A stretch of 64,000 nucleotides of DNA, taken from Yinghuangia sp045039925 (GTDB lineage Bacteria; Actinomycetota; Actinomycetes; Streptomycetales; Streptomycetaceae). Within the stretch, counting starts at the first letter, position 1; each line of letters starts with the position of its first letter. Made by a program: the position numbers and the translations under genes. This document shows, one piece after another, positions 33,862-41,654 of this stretch. The stretch is taken from contig CP108400.1 of NCBI GenBank assembly GCA_045039925.1, positions 5,146,001 through 5,210,000 on the forward strand, in the 5' to 3' direction. The notes below the pieces were generated by a model. It did not search any database and had not been told where the DNA came from. It was given only the letters and a program-made list of their open reading frames with translations.

Positions 33862-35019
33862 CGAGGTCGGCACGCCGGTACCCGCCGTCACGAGCACGTT
33901 GTGCACGTCGTCGACCTGGTTCACCGACGTGCCGCGGATCTGCCGGACCCCCTCGGCGATGCCGTTCATGCCGTGCAGGTACGCCTCGCCGAGCTGGCCG
34001 CCGTGCGTGTTGGTCGGCAGCTTGCCGCCCTTCAGCAGGTTGTTGTCGGCCACGAACGCCGGCGCCTCGCCGCGCCCGCAGAAGCCGAACTCCTCCAGTT
34101 GCATGAGCACGAACGGGGTGAAGTGGTCGTACAGCACCGCCGTCTGGATGTCGTCCGGGGTGAGCCCCGACGTCTGCCACAGCTGCTTGGCGACGACCTG
34201 CATCTCCGCGAGACCGGTCATCTCGTCGCGGTAGAAGCTGGTCATCATCTCCTGCTGGCGGCCGGCACCCTGCGCCGCCGCGTTGATGACGGCCGGCTTC
34301 TGCTTCAGGTCCTTCGCGCGCTCGGCACTCACGATCACGAGCGCCTGGCCGCCGTCGGTCTCCTGGCAGCAGTCCAGCAGACCGAGCGGCTCGACGATCC
34401 GCCGCGCGTTCTGGTGGTCCTCCATGGTGATCGGCTTGCCGTAGAAGTACGCCGCCGGGTTGTTCGCGGCGTGCTGCCGGTCGGCGATCGCGACGTGGCC
34501 GAACGCCTCGGTGCTCGCGCCGTACACGTGCAGGTAGCGCTGCGCGAACATGGCCACCCACGACGCGGGCGTGAGCAGGCCGTACGGCATGTTCCACCCG
34601 ATCGCGACGCCCTCCGCGCTCGGCTCGCGCTCCAGCACGCCCGAGCCGAACCGGCGCCCCGAGCGCTCGTTGAACGCGCGGTAGCAGACCACGACGTCGG
34701 CGATCCCGGTGGCCACCGCCATCGCCGCGTGCGAGACCGTGCCGCACGCCGCGCCGCCGCCGAAGTTCACCCGGCTGAAGAAGGTCAGGTCCCCGATGCC
34801 GCACGCCTGCGCGACGGAGATCTCCGGGTTGGTGTCCATCGTGAAGGTCACCAGGCCGTCGACCTCGGACGGCGCGATGCCCGCGTCGTCCAGCGCGGCG
34901 CCCACCGCTTCGGCCGCCAGGCGCAGTTCGCTGCGGCCGGAGGCCTTGGAGAACTCGGTCGCGCCGATCCCCGCGATCGCGGTCTTGCCCTTCAGGGAGT
35001 CCGCATGCTTGAGACTCAC
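33838..35019 (-). CDS. Thiolase-like lipid-transfer protein / steroid side-chain aldolase (Ltp2-like)
   Basis: 393 residues (GTG start overlapping the MaoC stop). Thiolase superfamily fold: KTAIAGIGATEFSKASGRSE at the N-terminus, VNFGGGAACGTVSHAAMAVA, and the C-terminal THGGQLGEAYLHGMNGIAEG with GTGVPTSGLILGQ. The pattern is that of SCP-x/lipid-transfer 'Ltp2' proteins, which cleave the 17-hydroxy-pregnenone-20-carboxyl-CoA made in the last round of cholesterol side-chain oxidation by retro-aldol cleavage, not by thiolysis. Ltp2 works only in complex with the DUF35 domain of ChsH2, and such a protein is encoded in this operon. The steroid substrate is inferred from operon content. Confidence 0.85.
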   Translation of the reverse strand: MSLKHADSLKGKTAIAGIGATEFSKASGRSELRLAAEAVGAALDDAGIAPSEVDGLVTFTMDTNPEISVAQACGIGDLTFFSRVNFGGGAACGTVSHAAMAVATGIADVVVCYRAFNERSGRRFGSGVLEREPSAEGVAIGWNMPYGLLTPASWVAMFAQRYLHVYGASTEAFGHVAIADRQHAANNPAAYFYGKPITMEDHQNARRIVEPLGLLDCCQETDGGQALVIVSAERAKDLKQKPAVINAAAQGAGRQQEMMTSFYRDEMTGLAEMQVVAKQLWQTSGLTPDDIQTAVLYDHFTPFVLMQLEEFGFCGRGEAPAFVADNNLLKGGKLPTNTHGGQLGEAYLHGMNGIAEGVRQIRGTSVNQVDDVHNVLVTAGTGVPTSGLILGQA

Positions 35020-35441
35020 TTCTCGCCTCCCGGAAGCGCGACGGTGACGGTCCCCGTCACGTGGTTGCCGAGCTTGTTCGCACCGACGACCGCCACCTCG
35101 ACGAGGCCGTCGGCCTTCGCGGTGACCTTGCCGGTCAGCGTCATCGTGTCGCCCGGGTAGTTCGGAGCACCGAGGCGGATGGCGACCTTGCGCAGCTCGG
35201 TCTCCGGACCGCCCCAGTCGGTGACCAGCCGGCCCACGAGGCCGTTGCTGGTCAGGATGTTCATGAAGATGTCCGGCGAGCCCTTCTCCTGCGCGAGAGT
35301 CGGGTCGTGGTGCACGTCCTGGTAGTCGCGCGTCGCGATCGCGGTCGACGCGATCAGGGTGCGGGTGAGCGGGACGACCAGCTCGGGGAGCTCGTCGCCG
35401 ACGTTGACGTCGGCGTACGTGAGACTCGTCGTGTCGGTCAT
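35016..35441 (-). CDS. MaoC-type enoyl-CoA hydratase, ChsH1-like subunit
   Basis: 141 residues, a single hot-dog domain starting MTDTTSLTYADVNVGDELP. The hydratase-2 catalytic pair is visible in ATRDYQDVHHDPTLAQEKG (Asp and His, about residues 38-46), followed by PDIFMNILTSNGLVGRLVTD. In mycobacteria the catalytic ChsH1 pairs with the MaoC domain of ChsH2, which lacks these residues; the same split is seen here. ATGA and GTGA overlaps on both sides indicate tight coupling in the operon. Confidence 0.87.
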   Translation of the reverse strand: MTDTTSLTYADVNVGDELPELVVPLTRTLIASTAIATRDYQDVHHDPTLAQEKGSPDIFMNILTSNGLVGRLVTDWGGPETELRKVAIRLGAPNYPGDTMTLTGKVTAKADGLVEVAVVGANKLGNHVTGTVTVALPGGEK

Positions 35442-36565
35442 GCCCCTGCTCCCTTCGCACTGCCCTGCGCGAAGAGCGCGCCGAGGGCCGCGAGCTGCTG
35501 GATGCCGCTGCCGAGGGTCACGTCGATCTGACGGCCCCACAGGAAGTGGCGGTGGATCGGGTGGTCGATGTCGGAGCCCATGCCGCCGTGCAGGTGCTGG
35601 CACGCGTGGACGGCGCGCTTGCCGCCCTCCGACGCCCACCAGCGGGCGACGAGCGCCTGCTCGGTCGCGGCCTCGCCCTGGTCCATGCGCCAGGCCGCCT
35701 CCAGGGTGGTGACGCGGATGGCCTCGGTGTCCATGTACGCCTCCGCAGCGCGCATCATCACGCCCTGCTTGGTGGACAGCGGCTTGCCGAACTGCTCGCG
35801 CGTCGTGACGTACTCGACGGTCCGGGTGAGCGCCTGCGCGCACACGCCGACCTGGACCGCGGCGAGCGCGACCCGCGCCCGGTCGACGATCCACGCCGCG
35901 ACGTCCTCGCCCTCGGCGACCTCGCCGACCGGCACGCCGCGCGCACCGGTGAGCGTCACGTGCCCGGACGCCCACGGCGCGGTCGTCGGCGCCGCCTCGA
36001 CGGCGACCCCGTCCGCGGCCGTGTCGACGGCGAACACCGCGGTACGCCCGCCCGCGTTGGCGGTCACCAGCACAGTGTGCGCGACCTGCGCCCACGGCAC
36101 CGTGCGCTTGACGCCGTCGAGGACGTACGCGTCGCCGTCCTGACGCGCCGTCACCTTCGGCTTGCCGGGCAGCCCGGCACCGACCTCGGCGATGGCGCCC
36201 GCAACGATGCGGGATCCGTCGAGCAGCCCGGGCAGCTCCGCCTCGATCCGCTCGGCGGAGCCGAACCGGAGCAGCGGCAGGACGCCGTACGCCAGCGTGT
36301 CCAGCAGCGGCACCTGCGCGGTGAACCGGCCCTGCTGCTCCAGCAGCAGGGCGAGGCCGACGACGCCCAGGCCGCCGCCGTCGTGCTTCTCGTCGATGAC
36401 CGCGCCCATGAGTCCGGCCTCGACCACGTCGCGCCACAGGTCGGCGTCGAACTCCAGGCCCGCGGCCTTGAGCTGCTTCATGCGGTCGTGCGTGGACCGG
36501 GCCTCGAAGATGTCCCCGGCGAGTCCGGCGAGGGCCTGCTGGTCCTCGGTGAGGTTGAAGTCCAT
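35438..36565 (-). CDS. Acyl-CoA dehydrogenase, ChsE1/FadE28-like subunit
   Basis: 375 residues starting MDFNLTEDQQALAGLAGDIF. It has the acyl-CoA dehydrogenase fold with the C-terminal FAD-binding TREQFGKPLSTKQGVMMRAA (about 266-285) and HLHGGMGSDIDHPIHRHFLW (about 335-354). The N-terminal YxxPxxGTD-type motif is degenerate (AIAEVGAGLPGKPKVTA). Loss of one half-site is typical of the heteromeric dehydrogenases of steroid catabolism, where two different subunits share one FAD. The 393-residue partner at 37563 has the complementary motifs. Start overlaps nothing upstream; 2-bp gap to the MaoC-DUF35 gene. Confidence 0.88.
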   Translation of the reverse strand: MDFNLTEDQQALAGLAGDIFEARSTHDRMKQLKAAGLEFDADLWRDVVEAGLMGAVIDEKHDGGGLGVVGLALLLEQQGRFTAQVPLLDTLAYGVLPLLRFGSAERIEAELPGLLDGSRIVAGAIAEVGAGLPGKPKVTARQDGDAYVLDGVKRTVPWAQVAHTVLVTANAGGRTAVFAVDTAADGVAVEAAPTTAPWASGHVTLTGARGVPVGEVAEGEDVAAWIVDRARVALAAVQVGVCAQALTRTVEYVTTREQFGKPLSTKQGVMMRAAEAYMDTEAIRVTTLEAAWRMDQGEAATEQALVARWWASEGGKRAVHACQHLHGGMGSDIDHPIHRHFLWGRQIDVTLGSGIQQLAALGALFAQGSAKGAGA

Positions 36566-36567
36566 GG

Positions 36568-37566
36568 TCAGGCCTCCTGCTCGACCGGGCGGAAGGCCGG
36601 CACCTTGAGGTCGGCGTCGTGCTGCACGAACTCCAGCTGCACGCGCATGCCGATGCGCACCTCGTCGTGCGGGATGCCCTCGATGTTGGACAGCGTGCGC
36701 ACCCCTTCGTCGAGTTCGACGAGCGCGACCGCGTACGGCATGTCGAACGCCGCGAACTTCGGGTAGTGCATCGTGACGTGCGAGTAGATCGTGCCGCCGC
36801 CGGCCGCCTCGACCGTGTCCCACTCCAGCGACGCGCACTTGTTGCAGCCCGGGCCGAACGGCAGCCGCAGGGTCTGGCAGTTGGTGCAGCGCTGGATGAG
36901 CAGCTTGTCGTCGTCGATGCCGTCCCAGAAGGGCTGGTTGTCGCGGTTGACGACACGGCGCGGGCGCGGCGGGCGCTTCGCCTCCGGGGCCTTCTTCTTG
37001 TGCGGCGTGTAGCGCAGGATGCGGAAGCGGTGCGTGCCGACCAGCTCCCGCTCGTCGCCGTCGCGCACGAACATGTTCACCAGCGTGGTGATGAAGTGGC
37101 CGGTGCCGAGGCCGGTGGTCTTCTCGTCCGAGACCGTCTCGATGAGCTGGTCGTACTCGATGACCTCGCCCAGCCGCAGCGGGCGGACGTACTCCTGCTC
37201 GCAGTTGGTGGCCACGACCGAGCCCATGCCGGCTTCGACGACGAGGTCGTAGAGCTTCTGGATGGGGCTGTCCGGGTTGGCGATGCCGGGCTGGAGGCCG
37301 CGCATGGTCCACACCTGGAGCATGGTCGCGGGTGCGACGATGCCGCCGAAGTGCGTGTTCTTGGCGAACTCCGCATCCGTGTACACGGGGTTGGTGTCGC
37401 CCATGGTCTCGGCCCAGTGCCGGATCATCGGCCCGTTGACCGGGTCGAGCGCGACGACGCCCGACTCGGCGTGCACGCCCTCGAACTCCTTGAGGCGGGC
37501 GAGGAGCGCCGCCTTCGCCTCGCCGTCTGCCGCGCCGGCCGTGGTGGCCGCTGTGTTGACCGTCAC
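36568..37566 (-). CDS. MaoC N-domain + DUF35 zinc-ribbon/OB-fold fusion, ChsH2-like
   Basis: 332 residues. N-terminal hot-dog domain (about 20-180) with ETMGDTNPVYTDAEFAKN: the position of the hydratase His is Tyr (NPVY), so this domain is probably non-catalytic. Then a basic linker (HKKKAPEAKRPPRPRR) and a DUF35 domain (about 208-325) with a zinc ribbon CTNC (about 230) and CNKC (about 245) followed by an OB fold. This fusion is the hallmark of ChsH2 of the mycobacterial igr operon (about 310 residues there): the MaoC half pairs with ChsH1, and the DUF35 half binds and activates the Ltp2 aldolase. Confidence 0.9.
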   Translation of the reverse strand: MTVNTAATTAGAADGEAKAALLARLKEFEGVHAESGVVALDPVNGPMIRHWAETMGDTNPVYTDAEFAKNTHFGGIVAPATMLQVWTMRGLQPGIANPDSPIQKLYDLVVEAGMGSVVATNCEQEYVRPLRLGEVIEYDQLIETVSDEKTTGLGTGHFITTLVNMFVRDGDERELVGTHRFRILRYTPHKKKAPEAKRPPRPRRVVNRDNQPFWDGIDDDKLLIQRCTNCQTLRLPFGPGCNKCASLEWDTVEAAGGGTIYSHVTMHYPKFAAFDMPYAVALVELDEGVRTLSNIEGIPHDEVRIGMRVQLEFVQHDADLKVPAFRPVEQEA

Positions 37567-38744
37567 CGCTTCACCTTCGTCATCCCGAGCCGCACCATGG
37601 CGACGATCTCGCGCTGGACCTCACTGACGCCGCCGCCGAACGTGTTGATCTGCGCCCGGCGGTTCATCGCCTCCAGGTGGCCGCCGCTGAACGCGCCCGG
37701 CGCCTTGGGGCGCAGCAGGGCGTCCGGACCGACGATCTCCATGAGGTTCCGGTACACCTCGATGGCGCCTTCGGTGCCGAAGAACTTGACCCCGGAGGCG
37801 TCACCGGCGTTGAGCGTGTTGTTGCCGACGTCGTGCACGAGGCGCCAGCTGAACATGCGCACCGCGGACAGGCGCGCGTACGTCTCCGCCAGCTTCAGCT
37901 GCACCCACGGCTGGTCGATGACCCGCACGCCGTCCTCGACCTCGGTCTCCCGCGCCCACTCCAGGACCTCGTCGAAGAAGTCCTCGGCCTGCATGCCGAG
38001 TGCGGCCAGGGCCACCCGCTCGTGGTTGAGCTGGTTGGTGATGAGGTTCCAGCCGCGGTTCTCCTCGTACACGAGGTTCGAGTACGGCACGCGGATGTTG
38101 TCGTAGTACGTCGCGGTCGTCGCCATGCCGCCGACCGTCACGATCGGCGTCCAGGCGAAGCCGGGGTCGTTGGTCGGCACCAGGATCATCGTGATGCCCT
38201 TGTGCTTGGGCGCCTCGGTGTCGGTGCGGCAGGCCAGCCAGATCCAGTCCGCGCCCTGCGCGGTGCTGGTGAAGATCTTCTGGCCGTTGATGACCCACTC
38301 GTCGCCCTCGCGGACCGCCTTGGTCTGGAGCGACGCGAGGTCGGTGCCGGCGGAGGGCTCGCTGTAGCCGATGGCGAAGATGATCTCGCCGGACACGATC
38401 TTCGGCAGGAAGTACTTCTTCTGCTCCTCGCTGCCGTACTTGATCAGCGTGGGGCCGACGGTGTTCAGCGTCACCATCGAGACGGGCGCCCCGGCGCGGT
38501 ACGCCTCGTCGAAGAAGATGAACTGCATCTCCGGGCCCTTGCCCTGGCCGCCGTACTCGGCCGGCCAGCCGATGCCGAGCCAGCCGTCCGAACCCAGCTG
38601 CCGCCGGACCCGCTGCGTCGTCTCGCCGCCCGCCTCCCCCTCTGCTTCGAGGGCTGCCCGGACGTCCGGGGTGATCACGCGGGCGAAATACTCCCGCAGC
38701 TCGGCGCGCAGTGCTTCCTGCGCGGGTGTTGGGGCGAGATGCAC
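37563..38744 (-). CDS. Acyl-CoA dehydrogenase, ChsE2/FadE29-like subunit
   Basis: 393 residues from a GTG (MHLAPTPAQEALRAELREYF). The N-terminal/middle-domain signature IGYSEPSAGTDLASLQTKA (about 125-143) is intact and NGQKIFTSTAQGADWIWLA follows. The REQFGxP FAD motif of the C-terminal half is absent, replaced by NHERVALAALGMQAEDFFDE. It therefore complements the 375-residue subunit encoded two genes on, as in alpha2-beta2 ChsE1-ChsE2. First gene of a five-gene operon; its stop overlaps the next start (ATGA). Promoter candidate at 38783-38819. Confidence 0.88.
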   Translation of the reverse strand: MHLAPTPAQEALRAELREYFARVITPDVRAALEAEGEAGGETTQRVRRQLGSDGWLGIGWPAEYGGQGKGPEMQFIFFDEAYRAGAPVSMVTLNTVGPTLIKYGSEEQKKYFLPKIVSGEIIFAIGYSEPSAGTDLASLQTKAVREGDEWVINGQKIFTSTAQGADWIWLACRTDTEAPKHKGITMILVPTNDPGFAWTPIVTVGGMATTATYYDNIRVPYSNLVYEENRGWNLITNQLNHERVALAALGMQAEDFFDEVLEWARETEVEDGVRVIDQPWVQLKLAETYARLSAVRMFSWRLVHDVGNNTLNAGDASGVKFFGTEGAIEVYRNLMEIVGPDALLRPKAPGAFSGGHLEAMNRRAQINTFGGGVSEVQREIVAMVRLGMTKVKR

Positions 38745-38782
38745 GTCATCGGCTCCTATTACGCAGGTACTTGGCAGAGTCG

Positions 38783-38819
38783 AATTTCTCCCAAACGAAA
38801 GAGCTTGTCAATATCAAGC
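38783..38819 (-). promoter_or_regulatory. Promoter and palindrome upstream of the igr-like operon
   Basis: On the minus strand a consensus -35 ttgaca (38811-38806) is followed after 17 bp by a weak -10 gaaatt (38788-38783). The inverted repeat gcttg-tcaatat-caagc (38803-38819) covers the -35, suggesting repression. The KstR half-site pattern AACnnGTT known from mycobacteria is not present in this gap. Confidence 0.45.
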
Positions 38820-38889
38820 AATCTTGGGACGCCGGGGCGACCGCCGTCTCGGACTGCGGGTGAGCGTATGGCGGCTTAGCGTGGTTTGT

Positions 38890-39726
38890 ATGGATACCGA
38901 TCGGCCGTACGAGCCGCCGGACCCCGGTGACCCCGCGACTCCGGAGCCTCCCGCCGCCCCGCCGCCCGCTCCGCCCCCCTCGTCCGGGCCGCATCCGGGT
39001 CCGCCTCCGGGGCCGACGCCCGCCCCGCCGCCTCCCCCGTCCGGCGCACCGGGTACGCCCGGGTCGGGCCCCGTACCGCCGCCCGCGCCTCCCGGACCGC
39101 CCGCTCCGCCCGCCGCGGCCTACGCCAAACCCGGCCGCGCCTTCGACCTGGCCGAGGACTGGCCCGCGCTCGCGGTGATGGTGAGCGGCGCGGTGGCGGT
39201 CGGGATGATGTTCCCGGACTGGTCGGTCAGCAAGCTGTTCCGGCAGGAGCAAGGGGTCAACGGCTTCAACCGCGACCTGCTGCCCGCCGCGCCGATCATG
39301 CTGGTGATCCTGCTGGCCGGCGTCGTGGCGATCGCCGGGTACTCGCTGCTGGTCCACCGGCCGAGGCTCCTGGTCCTCGCGGCGGTGCCCACGTTCACCG
39401 CGCTGATGGTGATCATCGTGATGATGACCACGCTCAGCGAGATCGGGGACAGCATCCTCGGCTCGATCCCGGGCGGCTCGTTCGAGCTCGGCGTCGGGGC
39501 CTATCTGTGCCTCGTCTTCACCCTCGTCGCGCTGTGCCTGAGCCTGTACCCGGTGATGGCGATGTTCCGGCAGCCGGTCGTCCCGGCCGCTCCGCCCGGG
39601 CGGCACGCCCCGCACGCCGACAGCGAGTGGAGCGCCACGGCGCCGGCCACCCCGTCCGCGAGCCCGTCCGCCGGCCCGTCCGCCGCCCCGCAGGGCCCCG
39701 TTGACGGGCCGTCAGAGGACCGGTGA
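38890..39726 (+). CDS. Membrane protein with Pro-rich N-terminal tail
   Basis: 278 residues. Residues 1-80 are almost entirely Pro, Gly, Ala and Ser (EPPDPGDPATPEPPAAPPP onwards), a cytoplasmic disordered tail. Four membrane helices follow (about 97-115, 137-157, 163-183 and 205-225), with the loop PDWSVSKLFRQEQGVNGFNR between the first two, then another disordered Pro/Ser tail. Function not recognised; the layout is common among actinobacterial DUF-type proteins. Its 3' end overlaps the convergent DUF4291 gene by 15 bp. Divergent from the igr-like operon across 145 bp. Confidence 0.75.
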   Translation: MDTDRPYEPPDPGDPATPEPPAAPPPAPPPSSGPHPGPPPGPTPAPPPPPSGAPGTPGSGPVPPPAPPGPPAPPAAAYAKPGRAFDLAEDWPALAVMVSGAVAVGMMFPDWSVSKLFRQEQGVNGFNRDLLPAAPIMLVILLAGVVAIAGYSLLVHRPRLLVLAAVPTFTALMVIIVMMTTLSEIGDSILGSIPGGSFELGVGAYLCLVFTLVALCLSLYPVMAMFRQPVVPAAPPGRHAPHADSEWSATAPATPSASPSAGPSAAPQGPVDGPSEDR

Positions 39727-40389
39727 CGCGCCGATCGTGGCCGCCAGGTCGGCGGTGACGGTGTACGGCCGTTCGTCCGGCAGCAGCGCGGACGCCGCCG
39801 CGAGGTCCCCGGCCCGGACCAGGTCGTGCACTTCGTGTGCCAGGGCGGTGACGTCGCGAACCGAGACCAGCCATTCGTCGGCGTACGCCCGCGTCGCCCA
39901 GCCGGCGAGGCCGAGCTGGAGCGACCGGTGGGCCAGCGGACGCAGGTGCAGGTCGCGCTCGGGGTCCCACTGCACGCGCACGGTGGTGGCGTGCAGCCGT
40001 CGGCCCCAGGTGTCGCGGTCCGGGTAGACGCCCGAGTCGAAGTGGCTCAGGCACGCCCCGGCCAGCGCGGACTCGAAGCCCTCGCGGGTGATCTCCAGCG
40101 CGAGCACGCGCTCCTGGAGCTTCTTCGTGGCCCAGCCGCAGCGGTACATCATCCACAGGAAGCTCGGCTTGACCCAGGTCATCCGCTCGCGGCTCCAGGT
40201 GTCCGGAAACCGTCCCTCCCGTGCGGCGAAGGAGGCGATCTGCGGCTTGTACGCCTGGTAGACCGTCACCGTCCCGGCGGTGTGCAGCGCGCGGATCTGA
40301 CGGTTCGGCAGATCGTCCTGCGCGGTGGTCCCGCGGTCCGCCTCGATGTCCCCGTTGCTCTTCATGTCGCTCTTCGTGTCGCTCGTCAT
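39712..40389 (-). CDS. DUF4291 family protein
   Basis: 225 residues. After a polar leader (TSDTKSDMKSNGDIEADRGT), the family core is clear: NRQIRALHTAGTVTVYQAYK, RMTWVKPSFLWMMYRCGWA, LEITREGFE and TTVRVQWDPERDLHLRPLAH. DUF4291 proteins are cytosolic and of unknown biochemical role. Several ATGs are possible; 40389 is the first after the frame opens, while an ATG ten residues in (MKSNGDIE) is an alternative. Monocistronic. Confidence 0.88.
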   Translation of the reverse strand: MTSDTKSDMKSNGDIEADRGTTAQDDLPNRQIRALHTAGTVTVYQAYKPQIASFAAREGRFPDTWSRERMTWVKPSFLWMMYRCGWATKKLQERVLALEITREGFESALAGACLSHFDSGVYPDRDTWGRRLHATTVRVQWDPERDLHLRPLAHRSLQLGLAGWATRAYADEWLVSVRDVTALAHEVHDLVRAGDLAAASALLPDERPYTVTADLAATIGASPVL

Positions 40390-40556
40390 GTCCCGGGCAG
40401 TGTGCCCGGGACGGCACCGCACCGACCATGCATTTACCGCACGAACGCATGATTCCGGCCGCACGCCCTTGTTACGCGCCCCTCGCAGCGGCCATGCTCG
40501 ATGCTCCGGCGCACGATCAGTCCGGAGCACGACCGAGCACCGCAGGGGTGGGAACC

Positions 40557-40760
40557 GTGCCCGATTCATGTCCACCGCACGACTGGGTCGACTGGAGCGG
40601 CAAGAAGCGCTGCCGCCTGTGCGGAACCACCATGACGACGCTGCGGCCCGCACCCCCGCTGCCCGGCGACGACGACCGTGACGACGCGTCGGGCCGAGGC
40701 GGCACCGGTGGGCCGAACCGGCACCGACCGGGCGGCCGCGGCCCGGGCGGTCGGCGATGA
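40557..40760 (+). CDS. Small CxxC protein coupled to a kinase-fold gene
   Basis: 67 residues from a GTG (ribosome site ggtggga 4 bp before). The start VPDSCPPHDWVDWSGKKRCR and CRLCGTTMTTLRP give Cys/His pairs (C5, H8, C20, C23) that could bind one zinc ion; the C-terminal half is a disordered Gly/Arg/Asp tail. Its TGA overlaps the next ATG (ATGA), so it is coupled to the phosphotransferase-like gene. Too short for automated gene callers to favour. Function unknown. Confidence 0.6.
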   Translation: MPDSCPPHDWVDWSGKKRCRLCGTTMTTLRPAPPLPGDDDRDDASGRGGTGGPNRHRPGGRGPGGRR

Positions 40761-41593
40761 CACTCCGGGTCCCTCCGCCCCCGCCGGGGTTCCAGACCGC
40801 ACCGCGCATCCCGTGGCCGGAACTGCACCCCGAGGTACGCGCGTGCGTCGAGGAGACCGTCGGGGCGGTCGGCGACTCGGCCACCGTATGGGCCGGGTAC
40901 AGCTGCGACTTCGCCTCCGCGGTCGGCACCGCGTCGGGGAGCTTCTTCGTCAAGGGGGTGCGCCACGGGCACCCGGCGGTCGCGCAGCAGCACATCGAGG
41001 TCGCGGTGGCGCCGTACGTCACCGAGTTGTCGCCACGCCTGCTGCGGCACATAAGCATCTGCGGCTGGGACGTCCTGGTGTTCGAGTACATCGAGGCGCG
41101 GCACGCCGACCTGTCCCCCGGCTCGGCCGATCTGCCGTGCGTGGCCGACGCGTTGCGGCGACTGGCCGAGCTCGCGCCGCCGGGCACCGACGTCCCGCTC
41201 GAACGGGTCTCGGAACGCTGGACCGACTACCTCGACGCGACCGCGCTGCGGCTGCTCGACGGCGAGAGCCTTCTGCACACCGATCTCAACCCGCACAACC
41301 TGCTGTCCTGCGGCCGACGGGCGTACGTCGTCGACTGGGCCACCGCCGCGCGCGGGCCCGCGTGGCTGGACATCGCGCACGCCGTGCTGCGGCTCATGGA
41401 GCAGGGCCACACCGCGGCGGACGCGGAGGCGTGGGCACGCCAGGTGCCGTGCTGGGCCGAGGTGTCGGCGGACGAGATCGACGCACTCGTCACCGCACAC
41501 GTCCGCGCGTGGCGTGCTCTCGCGGAGCCGGACGACGCGCGGCGCTGCTCGGCCCGGCTGGTGGCCCTGGGCGACGTCAAGCGCGCCGGATAG
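40757..41593 (+). CDS. Aminoglycoside-phosphotransferase (APH) family kinase
   Basis: 278 residues of the APH/choline-kinase fold. The catalytic loop LLHTDLNPHNLLS (about 175-187; H-x-D-x4-N) and the metal-binding VVDWATAARGPAWLD (about 195-209; D in place of DFG) are intact. The N-terminal Lys is in SFFVKGVRHG (about 60). It could phosphorylate a small molecule (antibiotic, sugar or choline). The acceptor cannot be inferred, and the family includes many non-resistance kinases. Coupled to the small CxxC protein upstream. Confidence 0.87.
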   Translation: MTLRVPPPPPGFQTAPRIPWPELHPEVRACVEETVGAVGDSATVWAGYSCDFASAVGTASGSFFVKGVRHGHPAVAQQHIEVAVAPYVTELSPRLLRHISICGWDVLVFEYIEARHADLSPGSADLPCVADALRRLAELAPPGTDVPLERVSERWTDYLDATALRLLDGESLLHTDLNPHNLLSCGRRAYVVDWATAARGPAWLDIAHAVLRLMEQGHTAADAEAWARQVPCWAEVSADEIDALVTAHVRAWRALAEPDDARRCSARLVALGDVKRAG

Positions 41594-41654
41594 CGCCGAC
41601 GCCGCCCTTGCCTTGTTCCCGCGCCGCCCTGTTCCGGGCGGAACTCGTGGCCGA

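Noticed and set aside
38745..38889. KstR box upstream of the igr-like operon
   Set aside because: No AACnnGTT core in the gap.
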